Made by a program: the position numbers and the translations under genes
Notes under the pieces: generated by a model
Told to the model about the DNA's origin: nothing
Databases searched by the model: none
The model's input: only the letters and a program-made list of their open reading frames with translations
Source of the DNA: WRAU01 sp964277385
GTDB lineage: Bacteria > Pseudomonadota > Alphaproteobacteria > WRAU01 > Hepatincolaceae
Direction of reading: 5' to 3'
DNA: 64,000 nt
Assembly: GCA_964277385.1 (NCBI GenBank)
Contig: OZ195520.1
Coordinates: 930,001-994,000 of the forward strand
Shown: piece after piece, positions 46,801 through 56,442 of the stretch
Layout: each line of letters begins with the position of its first letter
How positions within the stretch are numbered: the stretch's first letter is position 1

Positions 46801-46981
46801 TTAAAAGAATGGGACTATTAACTTTTCTACAATCATCTCTGTAAAACCAACTATAATTATCAGCACACAAAAATATATTACAGGAAAGACTATATGAACT
46901 GCTATTAGCAATATACCTGCTAAATTTACTAGTTTATTTGATTTTATCTCAAAAATATGATATATGTAAACCCTCTAACAT
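46801..46981 (-). pseudogene. Broken small membrane protein
   Basis: A 57-codon frame without a start ends in TAA at 46801. It reads NLAGILLIAVHIVFPVIYFC and VLIIIVGFTEMIVEKLIVPF, clearly membrane-spanning. An ATG at 46981 opens a short frame (MLEGLHISYF, then TGA) that would join it if one T were removed from the T5 run just before the TGA. A CTAT tetranucleotide run sits directly upstream of the ATG. The gene is best read as broken, or as a length-variable locus. Confidence 0.45.
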
Positions 46982-47039
46982 AGATAGATAGATATAGGTA
47001 TCACAGTATCATATATAATAAAATTATAATTTTCTCCTC

Positions 47040-47141
47040 TTATATTAAAAAAAGGTAAATCAACAAACAATTAATAACCGTAGAAACTAATAAAAATTTC
47101 CACATAGCTACTTTTTTTAGTCTATCTATAATCTTTCTCAT
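47040..47141 (-). CDS. 33-residue membrane peptide overlapping the upstream stop (ATGA)
   Basis: The frame encodes MRKIIDRLKKVAMWKF and then one hydrophobic helix ending NCLLIYLFLI. Its ATG overlaps the TGA of the 75-residue membrane protein upstream, the classic coupling arrangement. The basic N-terminus before a helix suggests a cytoplasmic N-terminus. It may be a genuine small protein or the second piece of a fragmented gene. Confidence 0.4.
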   Translation of the reverse strand: MRKIIDRLKKVAMWKFLLVSTVINCLLIYLFLI

Positions 47142-47365
47142 GAATCAATATGCACAAAACCCAAAAAATTACCCCACATCATGTAAAATAAAATTGTTAC
47201 TATTAATGAAACTGCAATAAAAGGTAAGTTAATTAACATACATATTATGCTATTAAATATACTTTTTATGAAAGTTAATTTTGAATGCTTTTTTATATAA
47301 TAATATGCTCCAAACCCTTGTATTCCTATATATATCATACTTAGAATAAGTAGAACTAGGATCAT
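47138..47365 (-). CDS. Small two- or three-helix membrane protein downstream of TpsA
   Basis: 75 residues, almost entirely hydrophobic: helices at about 1-22 and 43-70 with KKHSKLTFIK between. I recognise no family. It lies 62 bases downstream of the TPS exoprotein gene on the same strand. In contact-dependent inhibition loci small immunity genes occupy this place; whether this is one is a guess, since no toxin domain is visible in the adjacent exoprotein. Confidence 0.45.
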   Translation of the reverse strand: MILVLLILSMIYIGIQGFGAYYYIKKHSKLTFIKSIFNSIICMLINLPFIAVSLIVTILFYMMWGNFLGFVHIDS

Positions 47366-47427
47366 ATTTTTTTATATAATAATCTAATTATTAAGTGTAT
47401 ATAACAAAAAATAAATAAATTAATTAA

Positions 47428-49722
47428 TTAATTAATTATAAAAAAATATTTTTTATATTGTTCACTTATACCAAGTTTTATCTTTTTAAAGTGCCATTCA
47501 ATTAAAGTCATATTAATCACAAACAAAAAAAACATAACTATAAACCAACCTAATATTGAACTAAGAATTATAAAAAATCCTCCTTTAATATTTAAATTCC
47601 CTCCTGATATCAGATTTGCAGACGATAATCCATATAAATCATATGTTATTTCTTTCTCTTTTAAAGTTTCATAAGTGTAATAATACCAATGGTTGTTACT
47701 GTCTTCATAGTAATCATAATCTACTAACTTATCTTTATAAATTGTTTTCCAACTACCAACATGCTCATCAAAATCCCACCAGCTGATCGTGTTTTCAAAA
47801 ATATCTGTGTTGATATTTATATCTCCATTCTGAGTTTGAATCTTAGACGAACTATTTAACACATGCTTTGATCTACCTCCGTTAAATCCTTCTATATCTA
47901 TACCATTTACTCCGTAAATAACTCCTGCACTGCTGTACGAGTTATAGCTATATCCTATTCTTTCGTGTCCTAAATTATTTAAGTAATCTACTTTAAAATT
48001 AATATCTTGACCTGCTATAAATCCTCTATTATTTAACTGTAATGTTCTAAAACTTAGAAGTCCTTTTGAAGTTACATTACCTTTTGCTTCTATCTTGCTT
48101 TCATTCGCTATTTCTAAACCCATATCTCCTTTTGATGAAATTGTCTTTGTTTTGTTATCATTTTTAGATACATCATTTCCTATTCCAACATAAAGATTAT
48201 TTGCTACAATATGCATTGTTCCATTAGAACTAAGATTCTCTCCTGCATAAAGATTTATATTATTTACCTCAGCATAAAAGTTTCTGTTTGATCCTATTAA
48301 AACTCCTTCTTGTAAATTAAAATCTCCTTGTAATTTCACAAAAAAATCTCCCATTGAAGATATTGAACTTCCTCTTTTTAAATCTAGATCTTTTGAATAT
48401 ATAGATACATCAAATCCTTGTACAATTGCACCATCTTGCAAATAAATATTATCTGAATTAAATTCTAATTTTTTAGAAGATACTATTTTCCCAAAAACAT
48501 CTAATGTATTAGTAACAAAAATCATATCTCGACTAGATGACATATTAGAATTACTAAAAACATTTACACTGTTACCTTCAATTTTTAAATTTTTACTAGC
48601 TGTAATGTTTGATAAAAAATTTAATTCATATTCTTTAAGAAAGATGTTTGATTTTCCTAAAATCTCTCCTTCAAACTTACCAATATCTTTAGTAAATATA
48701 TTTATATCTCCTCCTGCATTAATGCTTGAATTTTGCAGGGTATATATACTATCAAAATCTAAACTTAAATTAGATAATGATTTTAATTTACCAGAAAAAT
48801 TTAGCATACTTCCTTCTAAAAATAATCCCGATAAACTAGTAATCTCTGAATTATTTGTAACATAAATATCTGATCCTTTAATATTCATATCGCCTTTAGA
48901 GCTCAGCTTTCCGCTAATTATTAAATTACCCGCTGTATCAATTTCTAGTTTTGAGCCACTTGTTGCCATATTAAAATCTATATTTACACCTAAGGACTTA
49001 TTATGACTCACCAAACGTATGCTATCTCCATACATTCCACTAAATTCTGAGGATGATATTACATAAGATTCTCCTACTATTCCATTAGAAACAGAAGTTC
49101 CAGTTGCGTAATTATAATTTTGACCACCCAAACTTATATTAACCTCACGCCCCCTTAGCTGTCCGTTTAGTCTTAAACTTTGTGAAATAATATCTATGCG
49201 ATTAGCTCGCTCAGCATTTAATCCTCCTCTGCCAATTATAACCTCACCTTTGCTGACATTAATTCCTGAAAAATATCCATTATTTAATACAGCGCTTCCT
49301 GTACTTAATACTCCTCTATTGGTATTTAAAAATCCACAGCCATCGCAAACTATACCATTACTATTCAATAGTATTACATCTGCTTTATTACCTGCAACCT
49401 CCATGTAAACCATAAGTTCACTACGTTTGCTATGCACTGTATTTACAATTAAATTTGCTGATTTGTTAGGTTCTAATCTAGAATTACCTGCTATCCAACC
49501 AGCTAATTCTGTTTGAGATAAATTGCTTGAATTGTTAAAAATTAAGCCCTCTTTACATACATCAAAAGAATCATATTCATTAAAAGATTTTCCTTGAGAA
49601 TTAACTTTATCTATATTAATAATTGGAATTCCATTAGCTGAATTTAAACTGTTGGTATTAGATCCATTTTTGTTGATAATTGCAATATTGACCGTTGCAT
49701 AAATTGGATACAGAAGTTGCAT
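47428..49722 (-). CDS. Two-partner secretion exoprotein TpsA, C-terminally truncated, with membrane-helix tail
   Basis: 764 residues from the ATG at 49722. The TPS secretion domain covers about residues 25-250: NLSQTELAGWIAGNSRL, ADVILLNSNGIVCDGCGFLN, TNRGVLSTGSAVL and VIIGRGGLNAERANRIDI are the filamentous-haemagglutinin/CdiA hallmarks. Beta-helix repeats follow (NITASKNLKIEG-like). The protein ends abruptly after SSANLISGGNLNIKGGFF with one long hydrophobic helix and a basic tail, unlike a normal TpsA. The ATG leaves only MQLLYPIYA as leader. The frame is open 130 bases upstream, encoding LRFLSLLLKYIGFVAFFK, but without ATG, GTG or TTG. An ATG at 49817 would join it if the T8 tract at 49801-49808 (plus strand A8) gained one base. 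The partner TpsB is at 53.2-54.9 kb. Confidence 0.8.
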   Translation of the reverse strand: MQLLYPIYATVNIAIINKNGSNTNSLNSANGIPIINIDKVNSQGKSFNEYDSFDVCKEGLIFNNSSNLSQTELAGWIAGNSRLEPNKSANLIVNTVHSKRSELMVYMEVAGNKADVILLNSNGIVCDGCGFLNTNRGVLSTGSAVLNNGYFSGINVSKGEVIIGRGGLNAERANRIDIISQSLRLNGQLRGREVNISLGGQNYNYATGTSVSNGIVGESYVISSSEFSGMYGDSIRLVSHNKSLGVNIDFNMATSGSKLEIDTAGNLIISGKLSSKGDMNIKGSDIYVTNNSEITSLSGLFLEGSMLNFSGKLKSLSNLSLDFDSIYTLQNSSINAGGDINIFTKDIGKFEGEILGKSNIFLKEYELNFLSNITASKNLKIEGNSVNVFSNSNMSSSRDMIFVTNTLDVFGKIVSSKKLEFNSDNIYLQDGAIVQGFDVSIYSKDLDLKRGSSISSMGDFFVKLQGDFNLQEGVLIGSNRNFYAEVNNINLYAGENLSSNGTMHIVANNLYVGIGNDVSKNDNKTKTISSKGDMGLEIANESKIEAKGNVTSKGLLSFRTLQLNNRGFIAGQDINFKVDYLNNLGHERIGYSYNSYSSAGVIYGVNGIDIEGFNGGRSKHVLNSSSKIQTQNGDININTDIFENTISWWDFDEHVGSWKTIYKDKLVDYDYYEDSNNHWYYYTYETLKEKEITYDLYGLSSANLISGGNLNIKGGFFIILSSILGWFIVMFFLFVINMTLIEWHFKKIKLGISEQYKKYFFIIN

Positions 49723-49851
49723 TTTAAAAAAAGCAACAAATCCAATATATTTTAATAATAAAGATAGAAATCTTAAAGAAAAAAAAGAAAATTTTTTTAT
49801 AAAAAAAACACAGCCATATCTCTTTGTAATATTGATTATACTTAAATAAAT

Positions 49852-50778
49852 TTAAACCAATAGAAATAAGAGATGTACACAAGTTACCACTGCTCAAAAA
49901 TAACCCTAGCTAAACAGCTAACTAAAAAATATTATTACTTTTATTAAATCTTATTAGAATCGGTTACTATATACAAAAAGAAATAACACACAAATATGCA
50001 AAAAAAAAAAATAAAAACCCTGGATCAAAAATTAATTAGGGTAAATAAAGATAAAAATAAGCTATTTTAATTAAATATTTATCTTCAATAATTACACTAT
50101 AATGTTTATTATTTAATATATATTATATCTATAATGCTACAACAATTTTTTATAATCTTTAAAGTAATTATCCATAATTAATATTTTATCTACTAAATAG
50201 ATGTGTGTGTTTTTGATTTGGGGAACTTTCAATATTTAGTTATCATAATTCTATAATTGATTAAATTTAAAAATTGAGAATTAGTGGTTTTATGAGTTTG
50301 ATTTTTTATTTATATCATTATCTTAATTTTTTATACAATTAATATAAAAAATCGATAAATATCTTGATATATCTCACTTTATTTTATTATCCTATTTTAT
50401 ATATTTATATATTTCTATTTATTTTTTTAACTAAATTATCATAAATAATCATTTTTTAGAATAAAATTGCTTATAAATGTAAAAAATTATTACATTGTTT
50501 TTCCTTTTAAAACCCATAAAAACAAGCACTTCAGGACTAAAACAATCCTAATCACACTCATTCGCACTATAAAAATAACAAAAAAAGTTTTATTAATATA
50601 AAATATGTTGACGATCTTTTATAAAATTGTCATACTTAGAGCATGAAATTTGGAAACATTTTGATTCCAATTTCTAATTACTTAATAAAAACTACTTAGT
50701 AACTTTAAGTATAGTAAATTAAAAAGTAATTTTTTATTACTAATAATTAATAACGATTTATAAAATAGGAAGCTAATT
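49852..50778. other. Non-coding region between tpsA and an outer-membrane gene
   Basis: No gene seen in about 0.9 kb of very AT-rich DNA. A pair of short arms ACCCT/AGGGT flanks TTAATT near 50015-50040. A TTGACG at 50608 lies upstream of the 50779 gene, but no well-spaced -10 follows, so I do not call a promoter. A ribosome site AGGAAG precedes the 50779 start. Confidence 0.35.
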
Positions 50779-51408
50779 ATGAAAAAAACAATTATAGCAT
50801 TTGGTGTGTTTATTTTATCTGTGTTCAGTTTTAATTTAATGGCAGATAACGAAAATTCTGTAACTATAGATTTTGGTAAAGATTTCAGTACAACCAAATA
50901 TAAAACTGAATCCGGAGAAACTTATAAGGCAAAAAGTAATCTTGACTTCGGTATAACATACTTAAGAACATTGGATGTTAATGATGGAGCTTTGTCTGTT
51001 GGTTTAAACTATGAAATGCGCAACGCTAAAACAGAAAAAATAAATACTGCTACTAAAGAAAATACTCTTTATGGTGGACCTACAGTTGGTCTTTTTATTG
51101 TTGATTATGCCTTTATAAAAACACCTGAATTTACAACATCAGTTGAAATGGGTGCTGGTTTAGGTTATCGTTATATGAAAAGTGTTGATATATCAGGAGA
51201 TAGTAAAACTAAAGGTTATGTAGTACTTGTTCCTGCTGTTAAAATAGGGATAAACGCTTATTATAACGTTGCTGAACATTTTGCTATCGGTGCTACTGTA
51301 GATTATACTTATGCTGGCGCCAATAACTTTAAAGTAGATGATCAAAAAATTAAGGCAAACTCTTCTGGTAACCTATCTACCAATCTTGGATTAAGATTTA
51401 TGTTCTAA
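50779..51408 (+). CDS. Outer-membrane beta-barrel protein
   Basis: 209 residues. A signal peptide (KKTIIAFGVFILSVFSFNLMA, cleavage after about residue 22) is followed by alternating strands. A Gly/aromatic pattern (TSVEMGAGLGYRYMKS, AVKIGINAYYNV) and a C-terminal strand LSTNLGLRFMF end in phenylalanine, the BAM recognition signature. It resembles OmpW/OmpA-barrel-size porin-like proteins, but I cannot name a family. Good AGGAAG site before the ATG and a strong terminator after it, so it is a single-gene unit. It is unlike the three paralogues at 56-63 kb. Confidence 0.8.
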   Translation: MKKTIIAFGVFILSVFSFNLMADNENSVTIDFGKDFSTTKYKTESGETYKAKSNLDFGITYLRTLDVNDGALSVGLNYEMRNAKTEKINTATKENTLYGGPTVGLFIVDYAFIKTPEFTTSVEMGAGLGYRYMKSVDISGDSKTKGYVVLVPAVKIGINAYYNVAEHFAIGATVDYTYAGANNFKVDDQKIKANSSGNLSTNLGLRFMF

Positions 51409-51433
51409 TAGTTGTTAGTAGTTTTTGTTATTA

Positions 51434-51466
51434 TAGGGGATATTCTTAGGAATATCCCCTATTTTA
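51434..51466 (+). terminator. Rho-independent terminator
   Basis: Perfect 12-bp stem TAGGGGATATTC / GAATATCCCCTA with a TTAG loop followed by TTTTAT, 26 bases after the stop of the outer-membrane gene. It is the best terminator in the window. Confidence 0.9.
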
Positions 51467-52516
51467 TATTTCATACATTTTATATATTTTATGAAATTAT
51501 ATACAAAATAAACCGAATTTTTTGTAATGAACTATTTTTAGCAAAATAAGAAAGTACCTATATTACAAATGAATTTTTATACAATATAAATAAGAAATAA
51601 GAAATTATTATTTTTAACTAATAGATTAGTAATATATCTTCATATTTATTTTATTTTTTATAATTAAAAATTTGGTAAAAATAAAAGCTATTTTTTAACC
51701 ATATATATCTTTGAGTTCAATGAATTAGCTCATTACTTTACGATATTAGATATATTTTGAAACACTTTTCATAAATAATAGATAATAAAACATAGAATCT
51801 TTCTTTTAATTCTAGTATTATCTTCACTATTCATCATATCATTTTTTACTTTTTATTTGATAAAACGATACAATTGAGTACTTTTCTATAATCAAATAAG
51901 TATATCTTTGATAAGAATGAATCTCATTTAAGAGATAAATCATAATTTAAAAATGTACAGATATATTTAATTATCAAGAATTACCTTTAGTTTATCTTTG
52001 TAATAATTTAGAAAAAAATTTAGCAATTTGTGTTAATCAAATTATTTCACCAAAAAGTAATATCAAAAAAATTGAAGAAAAGTATAATAAGAATGAATTG
52101 GGTAATTTAATTATTTTATGTACCTTGTGACAAATTAAATATATCCAATTACATACTAGATAAATTTAATTATTTTTCTTAATTAGATTCTTTTGGTTTT
52201 TGCTTTGGATATTTTATTCTTTGTTAAAAACAAAGTACAAAGTTTTGTTTCATTCTTTCTAACTAATAACCAATATGATTAGATGATAAAAAATTAAAAT
52301 ATAAATTTTTCCTTATATAGATTATTATTTTTAATTGTTTAGATTGTTTATATGTTTTGATTTACAAATTAAATTAGTTAATTATATACATACAATAATA
52401 GGCAATTATTATTATGTATCCTAAAATAATTATCTATCTATTTTTTATTTAGATGATTGTATAAAAATTTCTTTATATTATAATTCACTAATCTTATTTT
52501 ACTAAAAAATAGTTAC
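51467..52516. other. Non-coding kilobase with a gene remnant and a dispersed repeat copy
   Basis: At 51495-51514 lies a copy of the AT-rich repeat also seen at 9.8 and 19.1-19.3 kb. At about 51953-52131 (plus strand) a startless frame of nearly 60 codons reads IFNYQELPLVYLCNNLEKN and SPKSNIKKIEEKYNKNELG before TGA; it looks like the end of a lost gene of unknown family. Nothing else is recognised. Confidence 0.4.
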
Positions 52517-53196
52517 TTAAAAAGAATAGCTTCTATTTTCTTTTTTTATATTTAAAATTTCTTCATCAGTTATATCTACTATTTTATTTGCTGTTACTAA
52601 AAAGTGAGCTACACTTTCCTCTGTTTTATTTTTTAAAGATTGTATATTTTTATTTTTTGTACTCCAATTTTTGTTATATTGTGCTAAAACATGAGCAACT
52701 GATAAATTATTATTATCAACAATATACAAGATATTTTCACTTGGATTAAAATCTTCATTAAATTGAGATAAAGAATAAGCAACCGACCAGCCTCTTTTAT
52801 TATATATGCTTAAAATAGATATATCATCTGTATTCCAAGATTTATTATATTGTGCTAAGTAATGAGCAACTGATAAACCTATATCATCAATAACTCTAAG
52901 AATATTGACATCTTTTGTCTGCCATAATCCTGTTTTTGCTAAACAAAAATACTCCTCTTCCTTTTTTGTACTTTTTAATTTACATTCCTTTTTCGCTTTA
53001 TCTAACAAAGTATCTTTTTTCTTTTCTGCTGGCTTTTTTTGTTGAACAACAACCTCTTTTTGCAAGGTAAGATCATCAATAACAATTTTTTTTCTCTTAT
53101 CTCCTTTTTGTTATATGGAGCATAACAAAATACTAATAAAATAATAAGAAGAAGAAGAATACTAAATGTTATCAAAAATAATTTTTTCATCACCAT
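52517..53196 (-). pseudogene. Membrane-anchored VAHxLA-repeat protein split by a -1/+1 frameshift
   Basis: The main frame (52517-53065) contains four units of about 33 residues: GLSVAHYLAQYNKSW, GWSVAYSLSQFNEDF, NLSVAHVLAQYNKNW and ESVAHFLVTANKIVD, the ankyrin-like VAHxLA repeat type. It lacks a good start (only a TTG without ribosome site). Just upstream, another frame starts with ATG at 53196 and encodes KKLFLITFSILLLLIILLVF, a signal or anchor helix, running to CYAPYNKK. Joining the two needs one base change in the A5 run of AACAAAAAGGAG (about 53095). The joined product would be a helix-anchored repeat protein of about 225 residues. Its start overlaps the tpsB end by 35 bases, so it belongs to the TPS operon. 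Confidence 0.65.
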
Positions 53197-54898
53197 CTCT
53201 TATTTCTAAAAATGCCTTTATAACTTTATGATTTTTTCGAATATAAATATGATTAATTGGTTGAGCGTAAATAAATGAAAAATTAACTTTACCTTGAGTT
53301 TTTAACCCAAAAGCCCATCCCATAAGAACTTTATCGTGTGCTATTTTACCATTATAACCATCAATAGCAGCCCCTGCATCAAATCCGATACTGGCACTAA
53401 TCTTATTTATATAAGAATTTTCAAAATAAAACACATCAACATTAATATCATTTTGTGTTGTAAAACCACTATTATAATTAGCATAAACACCCTCATATCC
53501 TCTTACAACTTCGGAAGATATCACAATAAAATCATTAATAGTATATAGAATATCTGGAGAATATTGAGCAGAGAATTTATTGTTATAAGAAATTCTATTT
53601 ACAATCGGAACAGATAGATAAAGTGTGAATTTACCTACATCAAACATATTTTGTGGAATTAGGAGATATTGATTATTTTCTCTTGCTTTTTTCTTTAACC
53701 CAAACATAGGTTGCCCTCTTGTATAAGTTAAATTTGAATATATTATAAAATTTTGCGAAAAATATTGATATTATAATCCTAAATCTAAATAATATAGTTT
53801 ATATCCCGCTACTGTTTTTATATCGTCTAAATAGGTATATGTTGTATAGTAATTTGGTCTTATTATAGATTTTAATATATAGCTTTGTCCTCTTGATAAT
53901 GTTCTTTTGATATCAATTGAAGATGTTAAGGATCCAGTTTGAATATTGTAATCATCTAGCATCATTCTACTAATAGTATTTCTTATATCATAGTTAGCAT
54001 TAAAGATAATATCCCAATAACCAATTGGAACATAATAAGCAAATCCAAAACTAGCAATTTTATTAGCCATATCATCTGTTTGTAATGTTGTGCTTGTATT
54101 TAGGGATAAGTTATCATTCTCTAATAAATGAGCATAATATATACTAACATTTAATTTATGATTAATTTTATTAGGAAAAGAAGGATAATCAATAGAGTTA
54201 TAGTCGTTATTGTAGCTAACCGATCCACTAAAATGAGATTTTTCTTCTGCTTTTAGTACAAGAATGCTTTCTCCACTATTATTTCCTGGTTTTAAATCCA
54301 TATTAACAGCAACGGCACCAAACTTATTTAAATTTTCTAAGGCTTGTTCTAAATTGCGAATGTTAATAACTTTTCCTTTCATTCCTAAAAAAGCCATATT
54401 TACAACGCGAGATGGCAAAACAGATTTATCATATTCTATTTCTTCTAAAACGCCTTCTTGAATAATAATTTCCAAAGTACCAGTATTCAAGTTTTGTTCT
54501 GGAAAATATGGTATAGCTAGAATGTATCCCTTTTTTTGATACATATTAATGATTTCTTCTAGCAAATATTCTTGAGCTATGTTAATTGAAATACATTTAT
54601 TTAGATATCTATTCGTAATATTTTTGATTAATTTAGAAGATATAACCGTATTGCCTGTAACATTAATTCCCATGAAAGTAAAGCATCTACCTAAATCGTC
54701 TTACCTAAAAATGTTAATTTGAGATCCACCAGTAAAAGGAGTAACCTGTTCCATGCTTCTCCTTTGACGTTCAATGTTTTGATCCGTTTGTTGTTTAATG
54801 TTAAGATTTGCAATATCATCAGCATATAAAAAAGATAAAAAAAAGATAATAAAACCAACTATTTTAAATAAAATAATCAAATACATTAAAACAACCAA
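53162..54898 (-). pseudogene. TPS outer-membrane transporter TpsB (FhaC/ShlB type) with two in-frame TAA codons
   Basis: Three consecutive open segments are in the same frame, 578 codons in total, the normal TpsB length. Segment 1 (54701-54898): signal peptide and N-terminal helix region with QQTDQNIERQRRSMEQ. TAA at 54703-54701. Segment 2 (to 53771): FMGINVTGNTVISSKLIKN (POTRA 1), VLEEIEYDKSVLPSR (POTRA 2), SHFSGSVSYNNDYNS (barrel start). TAA at 53773-53771. Segment 3: YSNLTYTRGQPMFGLKKK and SASIGFDAGAAIDGY to the barrel end. Sequence on both sides of each TAA reads through smoothly, with no frameshift. Either a fresh pseudogene or a gene read through at TAA. It should secrete the TpsA at 47.4-49.7 kb. 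Confidence 0.8.
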
Positions 54899-55570
54899 TA
54901 CATTAAATTAAAAATCAGTATAACACACTAGCATATAAATAAAATCTATTTTTAGATAAAACTGGAAACCTATCAAGAAATTTATGGTTATATCTTATAT
55001 TATTTTTCATAAAAAATACGATATTTAAACATAATTCAGGCTATAAATACAAAACAGTCATATAAAAAATTCAAAGTAAGATATAATTTTTTAGTGATTA
55101 ATCGCTTAATAAAATTATAAAACAAAGTGATTATATCATTATATTTTTGGCAATCAAAAGAAATTAAAAACAGTTATTTATGCTTATTTCATTAGGATCT
55201 AATATAGTTGTATATCTCTATAATAAAATATTACATTCCAAAAATTTGGATTTATTTTATAGTTAATTACTAAAAATAATAAAGAAATTAGGTACTTTAA
55301 TATTGTAATTTATACATTAAACTATTCTATTTTCTGTATTTATTATAATTTTATTAATAATTTCTAACTTATAGAATAATATGCTATAATCTTATTGAGG
55401 ATTAATATAAAAATAATAATAAAATAATCTTAATTCACAGAAACAAAACACTTTTAAAGAGTAACTTGAATAGATACTCTTTCTTTTTGACTTCAATTAT
55501 TGAATTTAAATTTTGTAATTTAACTAATAAAAACCTTAATTTCCAATACTTACAACAATAATAAAAACAA
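54899..55570. other. Non-coding region upstream of tpsB
   Basis: No gene seen. A stem AAAGAGTA (55456-55463) / TACTCTTT (55475-55482) followed by CTTTTTG looks like a plus-strand terminator, although no intact plus-strand gene precedes it; it may be left from a lost gene. The region must carry the tpsB promoter. Confidence 0.4.
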
Positions 55571-55611
55571 AATTTTCAGTAATAATTTAGGAATATTTTT
55601 AACTGAAAATT
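55571..55611 (-). terminator. Probable terminator of the amidase gene
   Basis: Arms AATTTTCAGT (55571-55580) and ACTGAAAATT (55602-55611) pair perfectly around a 21-nt loop. On the minus strand the hairpin ends in TTTTGTTTTTAT, and it begins 11 bases after the amidase stop. Confidence 0.55.
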
Positions 55612-55621
55612 CTATCTATAA

Positions 55622-56062
55622 TTAAACTTCAATGATATCTTTTAAATGCTGATACTCTTCTCTAACTTTAAAACTAGGACAATCCTTATTCGCATAATCA
55701 TTATGTCCACTTAGTTTTTTAAGTTGTGGATAACTTAATACTAACTCTTTAATCAATCTATCTATAGATCTCTTTTGTTTTTCTGTACGTGTATCTTTTG
55801 CTTTAAAAAAACTATCTATCCCACCTATATAACATATACCTACTGAATTGCTATTACGACCTAATGTATGAGAACCTACCTCAATTATTGAACGACCTTT
55901 TTGTATTGTACCATCTAATTTTATTACAAAATGATACCCTATATCTTTCCAATTATTAGGAGGACTTGTATGCCACTTTCTTATATTCTCAACATCAAAA
56001 TTCTGACCTTCTTTTGTCGCTGAACAATGCAATATTATCTCGTTAAAATTTTTGTTTATCAT
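55622..56062 (-). CDS. Phage-type N-acetylmuramoyl-L-alanine amidase (T7 lysozyme family)
   Basis: Cleaves the bond between MurNAc and the stem peptide; in phages it serves host lysis. 146 residues, close to T7 lysozyme (151). Zinc ligands H12 (EIILHCSAT), H120 (SGHNDY) and C128 (KDCPSF) and the catalytic partners Y43 (GYHFVI) and K126 are all present, so it should be active. No signal peptide, as in phage endolysins. AAGGAG precedes the ATG. It stands alone on the minus strand with no other lysis gene adjacent, although a holin-like gene lies at 63.7 kb. Confidence 0.93.
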   Translation of the reverse strand: MINKNFNEIILHCSATKEGQNFDVENIRKWHTSPPNNWKDIGYHFVIKLDGTIQKGRSIIEVGSHTLGRNSNSVGICYIGGIDSFFKAKDTRTEKQKRSIDRLIKELVLSYPQLKKLSGHNDYANKDCPSFKVREEYQHLKDIIEV

Positions 56063-56442
56063 TACTATTCTCCTTAAAATTAAAGAATACTTTATTTAAA
56101 ACTTAATTATTACAATTCAGTTTTTATTCTTTTTACTACGATTATTTCCAAAAAGGAAATAGCTAAAAATGAATAAAATATTGATATATACAAGATTTAT
56201 ATAAATATAATCTGTCATTCTACTGAACTTCATGATATATGTAAAAGAACTTTAAAATAAGTTACTTCTTCATTTAGTAGCCTAAAAGAAGAAACTTTTA
56301 ATATTAATTTATCACAATTAGAAAATAATGGAGATGAAAATTAAGCCAAATTCTTATGTAACTAATCTTTATGTTATAGCAAAAATTGAATGGTTATAAG
56401 ATTCAAAAAAGAAACATAATAAAAAACGACCTCCTTTATTAT
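56063..56442. other. Non-coding region with a small phage-like remnant
   Basis: No intact gene. Around 56250-56344 on the plus strand a short frame ends FNINLSQLENNGDEN before TAA and resembles the end of a lost protein. Nothing else is recognised. Confidence 0.3.

Noticed and set aside
47412..47439. ATTA tetranucleotide run at the tpsA stop as a phase-variation tract.
   Set aside because: All three frames of this run contain TAA immediately, so changes in length would not alter the product.
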